Of a DNA stretch of 64,000 nucleotides, positions 22,002 through 33,067 are shown one piece after another (positions within the stretch are counted from its first letter, which is position 1; every line of letters starts with the position of its first letter). The position numbers and the translations under genes are program-made. This stretch comes from Coptis chinensis (lineage: Eukaryota > Streptophyta > Magnoliopsida > Ranunculales > Ranunculaceae), in NCBI GenBank assembly GCA_015680905.1, contig CM027381.1:70979501-71043500 (forward strand). Reading direction: 5' to 3'. The notes under the pieces are model-generated. The model searched no databases. It worked only from the letters and a program-made list of their open reading frames with translations, and was not told the origin of the DNA.

Positions 22002-22369
22002 AAGAGTCGTTGTTCTGCTTGTGCTTACCCAGCTAGTCGCATCAGAAAATGTAACGATCTAAAAATATTGTTATTTTATTTTTGCTATTATTATTATTAA
22101 TAATAATAATTTGGTTTAATAGATAACTGGAGTGTGAAAGCTATTCGAAGGAAGACTACTGGAACTGGAAGGATGCAGTATCTTCATCATCTTCCTCGCA
22201 GATTCAAGAGTAGTTTCAGAGAAGGTATATAATAAACAAACAAACAAACAAACAAGCCCCCTTTGTTTATATTAGTTGTTTGGTTTTATATATAGTTTAT
22301 TGAAAATGGGAAATGATTTTAGGTACTCAAGCTGCTCCCAGGAGTAAGGGAGCTGCTGCTTCTTCTTAA
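22002..22369 (+). pseudogene. RPL37: Ribosomal protein L37 (eL37) fragment, start missing
   Basis: eL37 is a zinc-binding protein of the large cytosolic ribosomal subunit. Three plus exons join in phase: 22002-22050 (KSRCSACAYPASRIRK), 22123-22224 ([18 protein letters not shown], then RFKSSFRE) and 22323-22369 (GTQAAPRSKGAAASS, stop TAA). The C-x-x-C of the second zinc pair is present, but the exon with the start codon and first zinc pair is gone. A few residues after TGRM differ from the family (QYLHHLPR). Introns are retained. It is the last captured piece before the right end of the CACTA element. Confidence 0.92.
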
Positions 22370-22559
22370 TTGATTGAACGTGGCGATATGTGGTATTGTT
22401 TTTGTAGTTGTTTTAGAATCGAGGGGAATGAATTTTGTCTGTTTTGAGAAATGAATGACTTGATGTTTTGAGAATTTTATGTTGAATATGCTTGTTCAAT
22501 TAATTGGTTTAGCTGGTCTCGCTACAAAATATGAGAAATTATTATTTTTTTATTAGCAA

Positions 22560-22896
22560 CCCATTAGCAATGGTTTATAACCGTTACAAACGAATTTTAA
22601 ATTATTTTTTTTAAATTAACTAACAACTTTGCAACGGTTACTAACCGTTGGTAAAAATTTGAACAAATTACCAACGCTTAAAAAGCGTTTGTGAAATAAA
22701 AAAGCGTTGCAAAGGTTTTAAATATGTGTACGCAATAGTTATCATAAGTGTTGGAAAGTTCTGTTTGCAATGCTTTTTAAGCGTTGCAAATATTTCCAAC
22801 ACTTTACCGACGCCATATTTGCAACGCTTAAAAAGCGTTGCGAAAATTATTAGCAACGTTTTTTTGCCGTTGCAAATAGCCTGTTATGGTGTAGTG
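22560..22896 (-). repeat. Right end of the CACTA element
   Basis: Terminal repeat plus many CAACGCTT/AAGCGTTG and AACGGTTA-type subterminal words in both orientations, as expected for transposase-binding regions of CACTA elements. Confidence 0.85.
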
Positions 22897-22922
22897 ATCT
22901 TTGCCTCATCTACTGCCTCGTG

Positions 22923-22940
22923 TCCCCACAGACGGCGCCA
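22923..22940 (-). promoter_or_regulatory. Primer-binding site of the composite LTR element
   Basis: On minus, TGGCGCCGTCTGTGGGGA starts two bases after the LTR end. The same class of site, with one change, is at 59516. Confidence 0.82.
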
Positions 22941-22942
22941 TT

Positions 22943-23215
22943 TGTCGCACCCAAATTACCGCGACATCACAATTTACTCATACTCCCGCTCTCTTTTGGC
23001 ACTAATTAGGTTGCTTACGTACCCTTTCGGGATCAAGCCGCCGAGTTCACCTCCACTCCGTCCTCCTTCTCTCCTCCCTTCTCTTCTTTTTTATATCCCT
23101 CTCTTAGGGTTACTCATGGGGCATAGTTCGGCCCTGGGCCCAATACATACTATGGTCTGGGTTTTATCTCTTGGCCCAGTAAGTATGTGATACATCCCTA
23201 AATATGGCTACTACA
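22943..23215 (-). repeat. 5' LTR of the composite element
   Basis: About 273 bp, partner of 9986-10282. It is shorter because of small deletions, including one in the GGGCCCAAT region. Confidence 0.82.
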
Positions 23216-23311
23216 TACATAAAGCAGTGAATAAGAGTACATAAACATATAGCAATATAGAGAGAGCATAAAATAGAATATAATGACTTAAATGTTTCCA
23301 CGGCTGCTTAC

Positions 23312-23823
23312 CACTAAGGGGGACCTTGTTCCGAGCATCATAGTAGCAATCTTCCTCAACTAAATTAAGCTCCGACCCAGCTACAGAAAAAGATATAAAG
23401 AGCTGTAACATTTATGTCCATAACCAATAACCGAGTCTTGAACTAATAAAGAAAACAGTGAAACACTAACCAAACTGCAGCGCCAAAACCAAAGGACAAA
23501 CAACATAAATTTTCTTTTTTGCTTCTTCTTCACTATAGTACGTAGATATAAGTTTAACCGTTGATATATCTATGGTATAGGAGAAAATCATATAAAAAAA
23601 AGGTTGGTCCGAGAACACAAGCTAGACGCTCAAGATAAAAATGATACAACTCGTGCTCTGAATCGAACTTTAAACCGGTGATAAACAGCCTACAAAGCCA
23701 GCGAGTCTTAACAACGCTAGGTAAACCTCGCCACGACTCATGCTTCAAAGCTCCGTAGTCTTTGACGATTAGAGGCGGAGTCCAAAAATCAGAGGATAGG
23801 TGACGAAGCAGTGTGGAATGCAC
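23312..23823 (-). pseudogene. MORF/RIP-like copy 3, diverged
   Basis: Three exon-like blocks on minus match the layout of MORF copies 1 and 2. The first is 23823 to about 23600 (HELYHFYLERLACVLG in place of the TLAEVVG helix). The second starts at 23532 after an AG (SEEEAKKKIYVVC, then a one-base shift into FGFGA). The third is 23380-23312 (a 69-bp block with GT-AG borders). The last exon is absent; the composite LTR element begins where it should be. The frameshift and poor donor after the first block argue for a pseudogene. The SEEEAKKKIY motif makes the family assignment fairly firm. Confidence 0.65.
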
Positions 23824-24395
23824 GGGAACAAACAGTTTGTGATGAAAACAGAGGAGGAGGAGTGACCATGCAAAATTGTATAGAGACTAATGACAGAAGA
23901 CGACGAGTAACCCACTTTTACATTGTACACGCGATTTTATATTTAGCAGCCGAAATATCCCTCGGAATAACCGGTAAGGACTTTATTCCGAACAACAATC
24001 TAGATTTATCTCTTTTCTAATTTGCTTGAGGTACTTTTTTTTTTCTTCAATTCAATATGTTGTTTTTAATTTTTTTGTTTGCAAACATTTCTAAGATTTA
24101 TTGACGGGTTGTGATAGTATTAGTGAGTTGAAGTTAGGGATGCTGGAGTTATTTGTGAGTTCTCGTATTGTTTGTTGTTAGGGATTGTTTTTCATATAAA
24201 TCAAATGTGTCTTGATGTAAGAGATTAATTGTTTCCATATATTTCTTGTTTATGCTTATGCAATTTTTCTTATTTCGTCACTTGGAGTTGCTGGCTACCT
24301 TACATCCTTTTATTGTGTGATAGATTAGTTATGATTTTAACCTCACTACACTGTAGGTACTTACAAATGGTATAGAAGTGAAACTACAAAGAAAT
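23824..24395 (+). other. Upstream region of the SAP30-like gene
   Basis: No gene is recognised. It is T-rich with intron-like character. An AG acceptor-like site at about 24356 (CACTACACTGTAG) could end a leader intron of the SAP30-like gene. Confidence 0.35.
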
Positions 24396-25548
24396 GCCCT
24401 TAGCTCAAACTGGTCTTGAGGATGATGATGACCTTGAATGTGAGAGTATGCAGTGGAGTGTCTTAGATACGGGTGAGTATAAAATTTGTTTTGTAGATAT
24501 ATAGAACTTCTTTTTACATTTGGTATCCAAACTTAAAGTCCTCATCCACAACATAGATGCATTGTGTGACCTTTATTTTTGCAATTCTGCTTTCCTATTT
24601 TCATCTGTACAAGCTTGGCTTATGCAACTTTTTTTCAGCATCTGATGACACTCAGAAGTCCTAGAGGCCAAGAAATCGACCTGACGATTAACCGGTCTCT
24701 TTCCTGTCATTCACAGTCTAAAAGTTCCATTTCAACTTGAAATGCTACGGTATGTGGCTGCTAAATTAAATTTAATGAATCTTGTATATCTTTTTTCTTT
24801 CAAGTGCATCTATCGGATCTTTTCATTTGAAATGTTCAATTCTCTAAACTTTAAATGATTGCACAGAAGGTTGATCTCCGCAAACTAGAAACAACAGCAT
24901 TGCGGAAATATTGGCGACATTTTAAACTTGTGAGTATGTTCATCCAGTTTCGCCATGTGGCTGAAAATTTGACATCCTTATTAGTTTTAAATCCAGAAGA
25001 ATCAGTTACATGAGTACAGCCTTTTGTAATTGTGTGTGCTCATTTGCATAATCTTTTCTGTCATTAACAATTACCGTATCGAATTTTCATTTAGGTGGAT
25101 GACATCCCCAATCCATCTAAAGAACAGCTGATTGACATTGTTCAGAGGCATTTCATGTCACAGGTACTTATCACTAACCTCATTATATCCTTTCAATTGA
25201 AGTCCCAAAGCGCTTGCGTTTTCCCACAATTATCTGATGTTGTGATAGGACCATTTACACTGAACAGATCTTGATGAGAACATCATACTATATAAAGTGA
25301 GGGTTCTGTAGCTTCAAAATATGAAACATCATTATCTCCTTGCCTCTTTGGACATGGGATTGATTGATATAATCGGGTGCATCACTGCATAAATACCCCT
25401 AGTATTTCTTAAACTTTTAAGATATGTGATAATTGTCTGATTCGTGTCTTAAACACAATTGTTTTTTGTCTTGAAGCAATTGGATGAGTTGCAGGTCATT
25501 GTAGGTTTTGTGCAGGCTGCAAAGCGATTGAAGACAATCTGCAATTGA
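24396..25548 (+). CDS. SAP30-like subunit of a histone deacetylase complex
   Basis: SAP30-type proteins bridge Sin3 and histone deacetylases in transcriptional repressor complexes. The Sin3-binding region is read from three plus exons: 24867-24929 (KVDLRKLETTALRKYWRHF), 25095-25163 (VDDIPNPSKEQLIDIVQRHF) and 25477-25548 (QLDELQVIVGFVQAAKRLKT then ICN, stop TGA). All have GT-AG borders and join in phase. An upstream exon probably starts at ATG 24396 (acidic EDDDDLECESMQW) with a donor at 24473. The exon between (from about 24651) has an in-frame TAG after eight codons, so either it is spliced differently or the 5' half is damaged. No introns carry transposons. Downstream to about 25800 is probably its 3' UTR. 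Confidence 0.72.
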
Positions 25549-26144
25549 CCTTTTGAGAGACAACCGTTGCATCTTGGTTGTCCATACTAACAAATGTCAG
25601 CATGTTTCCTTCCCTAGGTCTGTATCTATCTTCTGTAACATATTTGTGCTGGGGGTCTTAATTTATCTTATTCTCAACAGTTTTAACTGAGTTGGTTAGA
25701 GTTATGTAGAGAGCTATCAGGTTATGTTAGTATTGTACATATTTTAATTGAAGAGACTAAAAAATGCTTATTGGCTTCCATATGTTTGGTGGTCATGCTA
25801 ACTTATCAGGGGATGTGAAGGTTGTAAATATGCCCTAGTTTTCCTTATATATCTCTGTCTCTCTTCTTCTGCCTTCTTGTATATCTAACTTGCTTTAATT
25901 GATATGGGCAGTGTTCCGTTTTGCTACACATGGTGCCCGTACTCTGAGAAATATGAAGACCAGGCTAGGTCCTGCCAAAGGAAGGTTGTAAATATCTATG
26001 GGAATGATGTGCCTGCATGTCACTTTAAAAGTGACTTTTGTAAGTAAACAATATCAAGAGTAGTATTTTCTTGTGCGTGTTTATTTCCAATGAGGAATAT
26101 ATTGTGAGATATCGCTTTTAGTACGAGATTTGTGCGGAAGTTTG
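25549..26144. other. Downstream flank of the SAP30-like gene
   Basis: AT-rich sequence without a recognised gene. A short exon-like block (about 25916-26000, after a GGGCAG acceptor) reads CYTWCPYSEKYEDQARSCQR in one frame, but I do not recognise it. Confidence 0.3.
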
Positions 26145-26414
26145 AACATATACATGGAAACCATATAAATGGCATGATGCATAGAAACATGTAAGAGAGG
26201 TATTGATGCAACAAAACATACAGTTCCAAAGAAAAAAGATGAATGGGTATTGATGCATAAGCACAAAAAGAAACAAAAATTTTGGGTGGTTGGGGCACGT
26301 GATCCGTTGGGCCAAAAATGTGAATTGGATAGTCTGCTGTGATACCATATCAGTTTAAAAGAATCCAACTAAAAGCCAATTGGCAATGAGTAGAGCACCC
26401 CCAAGATCATATAG
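26145..26414. repeat. Dispersed repeat copy B
   Basis: Nearly identical to 3868-4131, including the reversed Met-tRNA-type primer site (TGTGATACCATATCAG on plus). Most likely a fragment of an LTR element. Confidence 0.6.
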
Positions 26415-27296
26415 CACTTCACTGGGAAACCTAGGCTAAGCAGCGGTTGCATGTATCCTTAGGTACTCGGAAGAAAATTTTCTAATAGGAGCAGCAATAC
26501 CTATTTTTCATGCAACAAACAATGAAGCAACATCCCTTGCTCGACTATATGGCGTTCAACTTTTACTAAAGACGAATTATAGGAAAATAGAACTAGATAC
26601 CGGTTCTGGAATTTTATGAGGTATCCAGCATCTTAGTAGGAAAGGTTGAAAAAATCCCAGCAAATGAACTATAACCAATAGGAGTCCAGCCCATCTTATT
26701 TTCTCAAATGAGTGAATAATTTCCACTAATCAAAGACACCTAAGAGGCTAAGACTACCAAGCACATTTACCATTTATGGCACCAAGAGTGCATTTGCATC
26801 ATCAACCCTCTGCTCATGGGCAACCTTTGGAAAAAAAAAAGACAAATCAGAATGGCTAGTTTCTTTAACTCATTCTACCACGTTCATACATCTCTGTTTC
26901 TATTCTGTTTTTTTCTTCATTTAGTTCCTCCTTTGTTTCTCTTGCACAGAGCTCTATACATAAAAAGAAAAGGATCGAAGGATCTTCCCATTTCAAATAA
27001 TCCCTCCAAGCTATAGCTGATGTACAGTAAGACTAGCCAAGGGAACAACTATAAATTACAGCCGAGGGGATTTGTCTCTAACTCTTATTCTTTTCCAAAC
27101 TAACCCTCCAAACCTTCCCAAACTACTCATCTGTAAACAACCCCCTAAAACTTTGAAAAACCACAAAAAACAAATACATGCATGGGTGCAGATTATGATA
27201 CCCCTCCTCTATCAGTTGGCTCACATGACACCAGTATTGGCAAACTTCAGCAATGAAAGCCAGAAAAATGAATAAAATGTATTTCACGCCGCAAAA
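26415..27296. other. Region without recognised genes
   Basis: Short open frames only, without family motifs. The part nearest 27.3 kb may belong to the 3' flank of the PP4R3-like relic. Confidence 0.4.
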
Positions 27297-27640
27297 TGTT
27301 CTAGCTCAATTGGTTGTGTACCCCTCTCCTCATGGGAGAGGTTGCAAGTTCGAACCCCACCAAGTATTGGTTGGGATTCCTTTCTTGTGTAATTATGCGA
27401 TGGGCCTTTGGGCCAGGTGAGCCTTCGGACAAGAGACAGAGTGTTGCTACGATAGATGGACCAAAGAGCGAAAGCAAGTCTTCAAGGACAAAGTGGAGAC
27501 GGTTGGGTCTACTAAAAAATGGCGCATCGACGAGAGCCTTCAGGCTAGATTCCCTTTGGGGTCCATGAGCCCTCGGGCTAGGGTCCTTCAATGTAACCAG
27601 TGTGGGTCTGCCTTAACCCTCTAACTTCTTCAAAAAAAAA
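27297..27640 (+). mobile_element. tRNA-derived SINE
   Basis: An internal RNA polymerase III promoter is present: box A TAGCTCAATTGG at 27302-27313 and box B GTTCGAACC at 27348-27356. About 280 bases of non-tRNA body follow and a nine-A tail ends at 27640. Non-coding; it would depend on LINE enzymes. I could not see a convincing target duplication. Confidence 0.8.
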
Positions 27641-30119
27641 GTTTGTGGCAAACAACCGACAAACCTAACATGGATGCTGTCAGAAAACAGAATACCAGGT
27701 AAACTTTTTCTTTGATCCCTCGGTGGTGTTTTCTCCACACTTCCCGTTAACTAGAATAAGCAACGTGAAGATCACTTTCTCCGCAGAAAATCTTCCATTC
27801 TTGCGAAGCAGAGGAACTTTGGTGCTGCTGCTTCCCAAGTCTTGTTGCATGAAAAAAAATAAAGAACGAGATTAGCCGTCACCGTACTGAATATGGTTCG
27901 GAACCAGCGACAATGGCACCATTTGCTGCCATTTCCAAAGAAGACTTATTTCCACCATTTGGCACCAACAGGGGACTAACCTCTTCACTGGCTTGTCTAG
28001 TGTCAGCAAATATGGGGCATGCAATCAGAACAGCCTCTTGAATTTGCACCTTCTTCTCAATAGTTTTTTCATTAGAATTGTTGTCCCTGTCCGAGAATTT
28101 AGTAATATTATGCTTCAGCACGAAGTCTCCCTTCATGAATGATGAGAAACTGCATGTTGAAGGGGAAGTAGCATGAACATTATTGCTCAAGGTCTTATCC
28201 AGCCTTTGCTTTTTTCCCAGCTCCTTTTCCTCCTCTCATTGGAAGATCTTCTTTTCAATTTATGAGTAGATTTTTCTGTTCTTTCATCTACAGCAGAATT
28301 TTCAAGCTTACTTCGTCATCGTCATCATCATAGTCTACCAATCTGCCAGGTATTGGTCTAAAAAGAGAGGTTAAAGCTTATGAATATTCCAAACGACCCA
28401 TGAAGAGGAGCATTGAATACGAGTTTTTTTATGAAGTTATAATACCTTAAGCTGAATCTGATTCTGTTAGATATGGGTTGAGCTTCTTGCTTTCTGATGT
28501 GTGATGACTGAGCAGATGTACTATCCTCTTCATCACTGACAAAATAACAAAGTTCAACACATCAGTGAGAGATAACTGCTTTATCACAACACTAATCATT
28601 TAGGTACAAACCTGTCCTCATTAAAGTAATCTTTCTCTTCTTTCTCAAGAGCACATTCATCAATTCGCTTTCTTGGGTCCACAGCATTGACAGAGCCTCT
28701 TACTTTGCAGTTTTCACGGTACTGATGAAAGGAAAATTTGACAGAACTTCTGGTATTAAAGAGTTTCCGAGAGAGAGAGAGACAGAGAGAGACCTCATAT
28801 TTAGCTTTTAATGCATTAATACTTGTGAAGTTATCAAATATAACTATTTGATTCCAAAACGTGTCAATTAAATATGCAACCAAGGTTTTGAGATTCTCCT
28901 GCAAAATAATAAAAAGAAAAATATTAAGTATGGCATAAAAAAAATACTCGTACTGAAGGATGAGAATGGTATAAGCGAGATAAGCACCATTCAGATATAT
29001 TCAAAAAATTCCAAGACTGCAGAATTGAGCAAATTGTATCTATTCCCATTACGAACAAAAGCATCCACTAACAGTTTAAGAAGATTGTTCTTAACAATGT
29101 GAAGCAAAAGCTGCTCATCCTGAAAATCAATAATGCAATTATTCTTCGGTTAGACACTTGAAAACTGTTCTAGTTCCATAAATAAAGAAAGGTAGAGTTA
29201 AATCAACATGTAATCTTTAATTGATATCACAACAAACAAAATCATTACGAAAAGCTGACATCCTATGAATAAATGGGCATAGGATACAAAAGTGGTTGTC
29301 GTGTATAAATGGTAATCATCAATAGAATGATAGTGGGTCAGGATGATGCGGTAATAATGAGAAAGCATGATGTGTCAGAGCTACAAGCACCAGCAAGATT
29401 TACATTCACTTCTCAAATATGGAAAGAAATACAGAGACCAATTGTCAGAAAACAAATGGTTTTCGGATTCTTTAAGGTCATAACAAAAACACTCACGTGT
29501 CGAGAAATAATAGTGCACACAAATCGAACAGCAGCTACCACTAGGTACTTTTCCCTTCTAACAGTGAGATACAAGACTTTCCCAATCACATTATTGAAAA
29601 GAAGTTGCACCTGCAATGCACACAAATAAATAAGTAAATAGTGACCATGCACGCTGCCAAGTGGAGGGATAAAACTAAAAGAAATTTACTTTATCCTGTA
29701 AGGATGGTGAAGAACACAGAAGCATAGCAGTTCACAGATACTTGACAAAATTTCCGACGACAATATTTTCATCCTTCCCATCAGAGCCAGACGATTTACT
29801 CACTACATGAGCAGCATCTTTCGGTGAACACAATAAGACCATAACTTCTATCAACTGGTCCAAGTGCTTCTCATAAAAAATCTCTATAATGGTATCTCTC
29901 TGCAGTGCAGATATAAACACGTGATATATTTAGAAAAAAGTGTATGAAAGCAACCGAGATACTTTGAAAGCGTGTTATACTGAAGAGTATAGATGTGTAA
30001 TCTTACAGGCCATGTCAGCAATAAGTTTCCAACAATTCCGATCAAAAAATTATTAACTAATAAAGGACATTCAGTTTCATACCAGCATAAATAGAAGCTG
30101 AGTAGGTTGCTGTGCAAAA

Positions 30120-31214
30120 ATACTATACAAGAAATTTTAAACTAACACAGCATTATTATTTATATGGGTTTAACATTCTGGATACTCGACCACCAAAACC
30201 ATGATACCAACTATGCAGTCACAGGCTCAGAGAACGGCTAGACATGGGGTTGATCCTAGAGCCTAGCGCATGGCACCCTGCCCACTATAACTGAGTGCCC
30301 CCCTTGTGTCCACCACGATTCAACCATGGAATTGGTGTACGTGTCCTAGTTATACAAAAACAAAAGCTCACTATAAATATTTCTATAATTTAAACACAAT
30401 TTGATACAACAACATCCAGACAAACATTAAGAGAATAGTTGAACATTACTTTACTTTTAAATTTGTTGGAAACCTGTTTCTGAAATTTAGGAAAAATATA
30501 AAAGAAATTGAATCCCAAATGACTACGTATCGATTGACTATCTCAACTATAGCTAGAAGTTTATTGAGGCATTGCTAAAGATTAACGTTCATATATATAT
30601 GAAGTATCAATAGTTTAGTACCAAAAACTGAGCTAATAGCAGAAAGATTGCAGAACAGATAGCCAGGGTAAAAGGAAAAAAATAAAATAAAAATGGTGAA
30701 AAGGGGAAGTAAAACGAGAAGATAATTAGGGGAGAAAAACTAAAAGGGAGAGAAAATGACATATAAAAAATCTGACCAACAAGAGACTGAAATGATGAGG
30801 TAAAAAAAAAACTAAGATATAAATTCTTACTAACCTGAAACGTGTCAGGAGAGTTAGGCCCGGAAAGAGAACGAAATATCGAGCGTTAAACTATCCTTTT
30901 TTAGGTATACGGGGTTTTTTATTCTAAAGTTTTATTGTACTGGAAGAATACATATACAAATTAACTATTTTAGAGTGCTAAAATGTGTTAAAAAAGGGAG
31001 AAAACTGTGAAGTCAAGCGACTAGTCGCCTAAAAGTGGTGGGCCTGAGGCTAGCCCAGGGCGACCACCTAGAAACTCTAACCAGTACCTAGATTAAGGCT
31101 CTCAAGCAGTGCATAGCGCCCAGGCTCACCTTTGACTGCATAGGAAACTATATATGGAAGAGTAATAATGGGTCAAGCAAACAAAAGTAAGGAACAGTAC
31201 TTACATCGAATTAT
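30120..31214. other. Intronic or unassigned AT-rich stretch
   Basis: No gene is seen. It lies within the large gap between PP4R3-like exons, next to the LINE. A GC-richer patch at about 31010-31140 (GCGACTAGTCGCC and CGCCCAGGC words) may be part of another small repeat. Confidence 0.35.
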
Positions 31215-32700
31215 AGAAGAACTACTTACGCTTCCCCAATAACAATCCTAAAGTCCCAATGAACTTACTAGCATATCCCAATTGCACATGAAATCTGGAT
31301 ACATAACCCCATTGAAATAGGATTCGCACACCCCCAATCAAAAAGTTACTCTTTGAACCCTCCACAACCTTGACAAGTTCTCTTTCTTGTAGTTCAAAGA
31401 TCATAGAATTTCTCTTCTTCCACAATGTCCATATAATGGCTCTTGAAAGATGATCTGCTATCCACCTCGCCTTATTAGAGAGCGGTGTAAGGCTATAAAC
31501 TTGCTATATAAGGACTATCTAATAATAAGCGGTTGAATCTGTGGTTTGCCAAAAAATGAGAAGATCGCCTCCAAATCGCTACGAGAAAGAGCAAGTGAGC
31601 TGCAGGAAGTCCTAGTTTACGTAAAGAACACATTCCGAAGTTCCAAGCCCCTTTCATTTAAGATATCAATGGTCTTAAACCCACCCCCCCCCCCCCACAC
31701 ACACACCCACACCCACACACACAAAAAAAAAGATAGACAAGCCAAGACTTTGACCGAAACCAAAGCCAACCAAATCTTCTTGTACAGAAAATCTTAAATG
31801 ATCACCTCACCTTGTAAACCTACCAAGGAATGTTCTTTAGCCAAGACTTGATCACATGATCGTACCAAAAATTCCTCATTGTTCAACCCATCTCCTTCTT
31901 TTGACCTCCTCAAAAGACTCTCCTTCTTGATGGATAGTCAAACATAAGAGATATACTGCTTTCCATCTCCCAATAATTTAAACCCCTCTTAAATGCAACA
32001 TTCCATGCTACCCGTCGACTCCCTCTTTTGATATAATCCGAAACCTTTGCCTTTTTGTTAGAAGCCAACATATACATTCACTAAACTTCATTTTCAGTAG
32101 CATATCTCCCACCCACGTCCTCCCAAACAGAAATAGATTCGCCACTTTCGGGTTTAAAGACAAAGTCATCCGACCACTAACAATACTCCTCCAAAGTGTA
32201 ATCCCATATGGATTTTTGGAATTCTAGGTTCCACCTACTACCCCATCTCCATACTTTGCTACCACAACCTTCTGCCACAAGCTCTCCTTTTCCTCCCCAT
32301 ATTTCCACAACCATTTTGCCATCAATGCTCTATTTATTAGCAATATATTTTCACACCCCAACCACCTCTTCTATTTGGAGACAAAGTCTTTTCCATTTAA
32401 CCAAATGAATTTTTAGTTTCTCCCCTACACATCCCCAAATGAATATTCTAAATAACTTCTCTAGATGCTTTACCACACCCTTTGGAATTGGAAACAATGA
32501 CAGATAGTAACAAGGAATGAGTAGACTTGGACAAATAAGTCTTCCACCGATTGAAAAGCATTTGGATATCCATCCCGCAAGCCTTCATGTAGCCCTCTTA
32601 ATAACTTTCCCCAAATTGCCTTCGACTTATCTTAGCACCCAATAACAACCGCAAATAAGTTGCAGATTTCATAGTAGGATACGTACCATTGTTAGGTGAT
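31215..32700 (-). mobile_element. LINE fragment inside the PP4R3 relic
   Basis: Translated on minus, 32600-32150 gives SIGGRLICPSLLIPCYYLSL, FPIPKGVVKHLEKLF, FIWG and LVKWKRLCL, the region after the reverse transcriptase active site of plant L1 elements. 31425-31222 gives LWKKRNSMIFE and a C-terminal GLLLGKRK. Several shifts and stops are present. Only the 3' third of the element remains; reverse transcriptase motifs are absent. Confidence 0.8.
31682..31730. repeat. Poly-C followed by CA microsatellite
   Basis: A run of about 14 C is followed by CACACACACCCACACC words and an A-run. Confidence 0.85.
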
Positions 32701-33067
32701 CATGTATTGGAGTTTACCATACTTAGCATCTTGCTAAAAGGGTCATATTTGGAAATTGGTATATTTCCTATATAAAACTGTCTACTATGCATTGATATAA
32801 AAGTGAAATCTCCTGTTTCACCGATCACAAAACAAAAAGGAAGTCGGACAGGTAAACACATTTACAGGCACAAAATCAAAAATTTACTCAGCTCAGGGAA
32901 GAAAATGAATTGTTCAACAAGTAGCTATTAAAAAGCACCATAACAAATCGAAAGGAACTGAGGGAGACCTGTGATCCAGACAATGTGTAGGGTCCAACAA
33001 ATTGCGTAGAATTTCAAGAAACTGGCAATGCATGTCGTCCCTGAAATCCATTATCATCCCTTTAACC

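Larger units (their letters stand above)
18060..22896. mobile_element. Non-autonomous CACTA transposon carrying host-gene pieces (Pack-CACTA)
   Basis: The right end, read inward, is CACTACACCATAACAGGC; the left end is TACTACACCATAATAGAA, that is, the CACTA terminus with its first C changed to T. Both flanks are ATC (18057-18059 and 22897-22899), the 3-bp duplication expected of this superfamily. Subterminal repeats of the CAACGCTT/AAGCGTTG type lie inside both ends. There is no transposase. The 4.8-kb interior contains intron-bearing pieces of at least five unrelated genes. The insertion site is about 25 bp from the composite LTR element's primer-binding site. Confidence 0.87.
9986..23215 (-). 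mobile_element. Composite LTR retrotransposon carrying host-gene fragments
   Basis: Two similar direct repeats (9986-10282 and 22943-23215) begin TGTCGCACCC and end GGCTACTACA on the plus strand. Next to the right copy, on minus, is a primer-binding site TGGCGCCGTCTGTGGGGA. The element therefore reads right to left: 5' LTR, PBS, then (after removing a CACTA insertion) a PPR fragment, a SUVH fragment, a GC-rich tandem-repeat zone and the 3' LTR. No gag or pol is seen. The flanks GAAAG and TACAT do not form a target duplication. The assignment to one element is inferred from LTR orientation and PBS position. An alternative is that two separate copies of the LTR flank unrelated sequence. Confidence 0.62.
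27879..33067 (-). pseudogene. PP4 regulatory subunit 3 (SMEK/PSY2-like), 3' half, broken
   Basis: PP4R3 guides protein phosphatase 4 to nuclear substrates and is built of helical repeats. Minus-strand exons are readable in order: near 33067-32965 (DDMHCQFLEILRNLLDP), 29905-29735 (RDTIIEIFYEKHLDQLIEV, then after a shift SSICELLCFCVLHHPYRI), 29610-29520 (KVLYLTVRREKYLVVAAVRF), 29121-29000 (DEQLLLHIVKNNLLK, RNGNRYNLLNSAVLEFF), 28904-28600 (KTLVAYLIDTFWNQ, ALEKEEKDYFNED), 28540-28445, 28390-28240 (LVDYDDDDDE) and 28190-27879 ending EPYSVR-stop. The N-terminal EVH1-like part is missing. One-base shifts at about 29757 and 28260 and a TAG near 28280 break it. A LINE lies between the first two exons. 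Confidence 0.85.

Noticed and set aside
22002-22369. A functional ribosomal protein L37 gene
   Set aside because: The first exon with start codon and half of the zinc site is missing.
27297-27380. A tRNA gene
   Set aside because: Boxes A and B are present, but no cloverleaf closes and a long body with an A-tail follows, which is the layout of a SINE.
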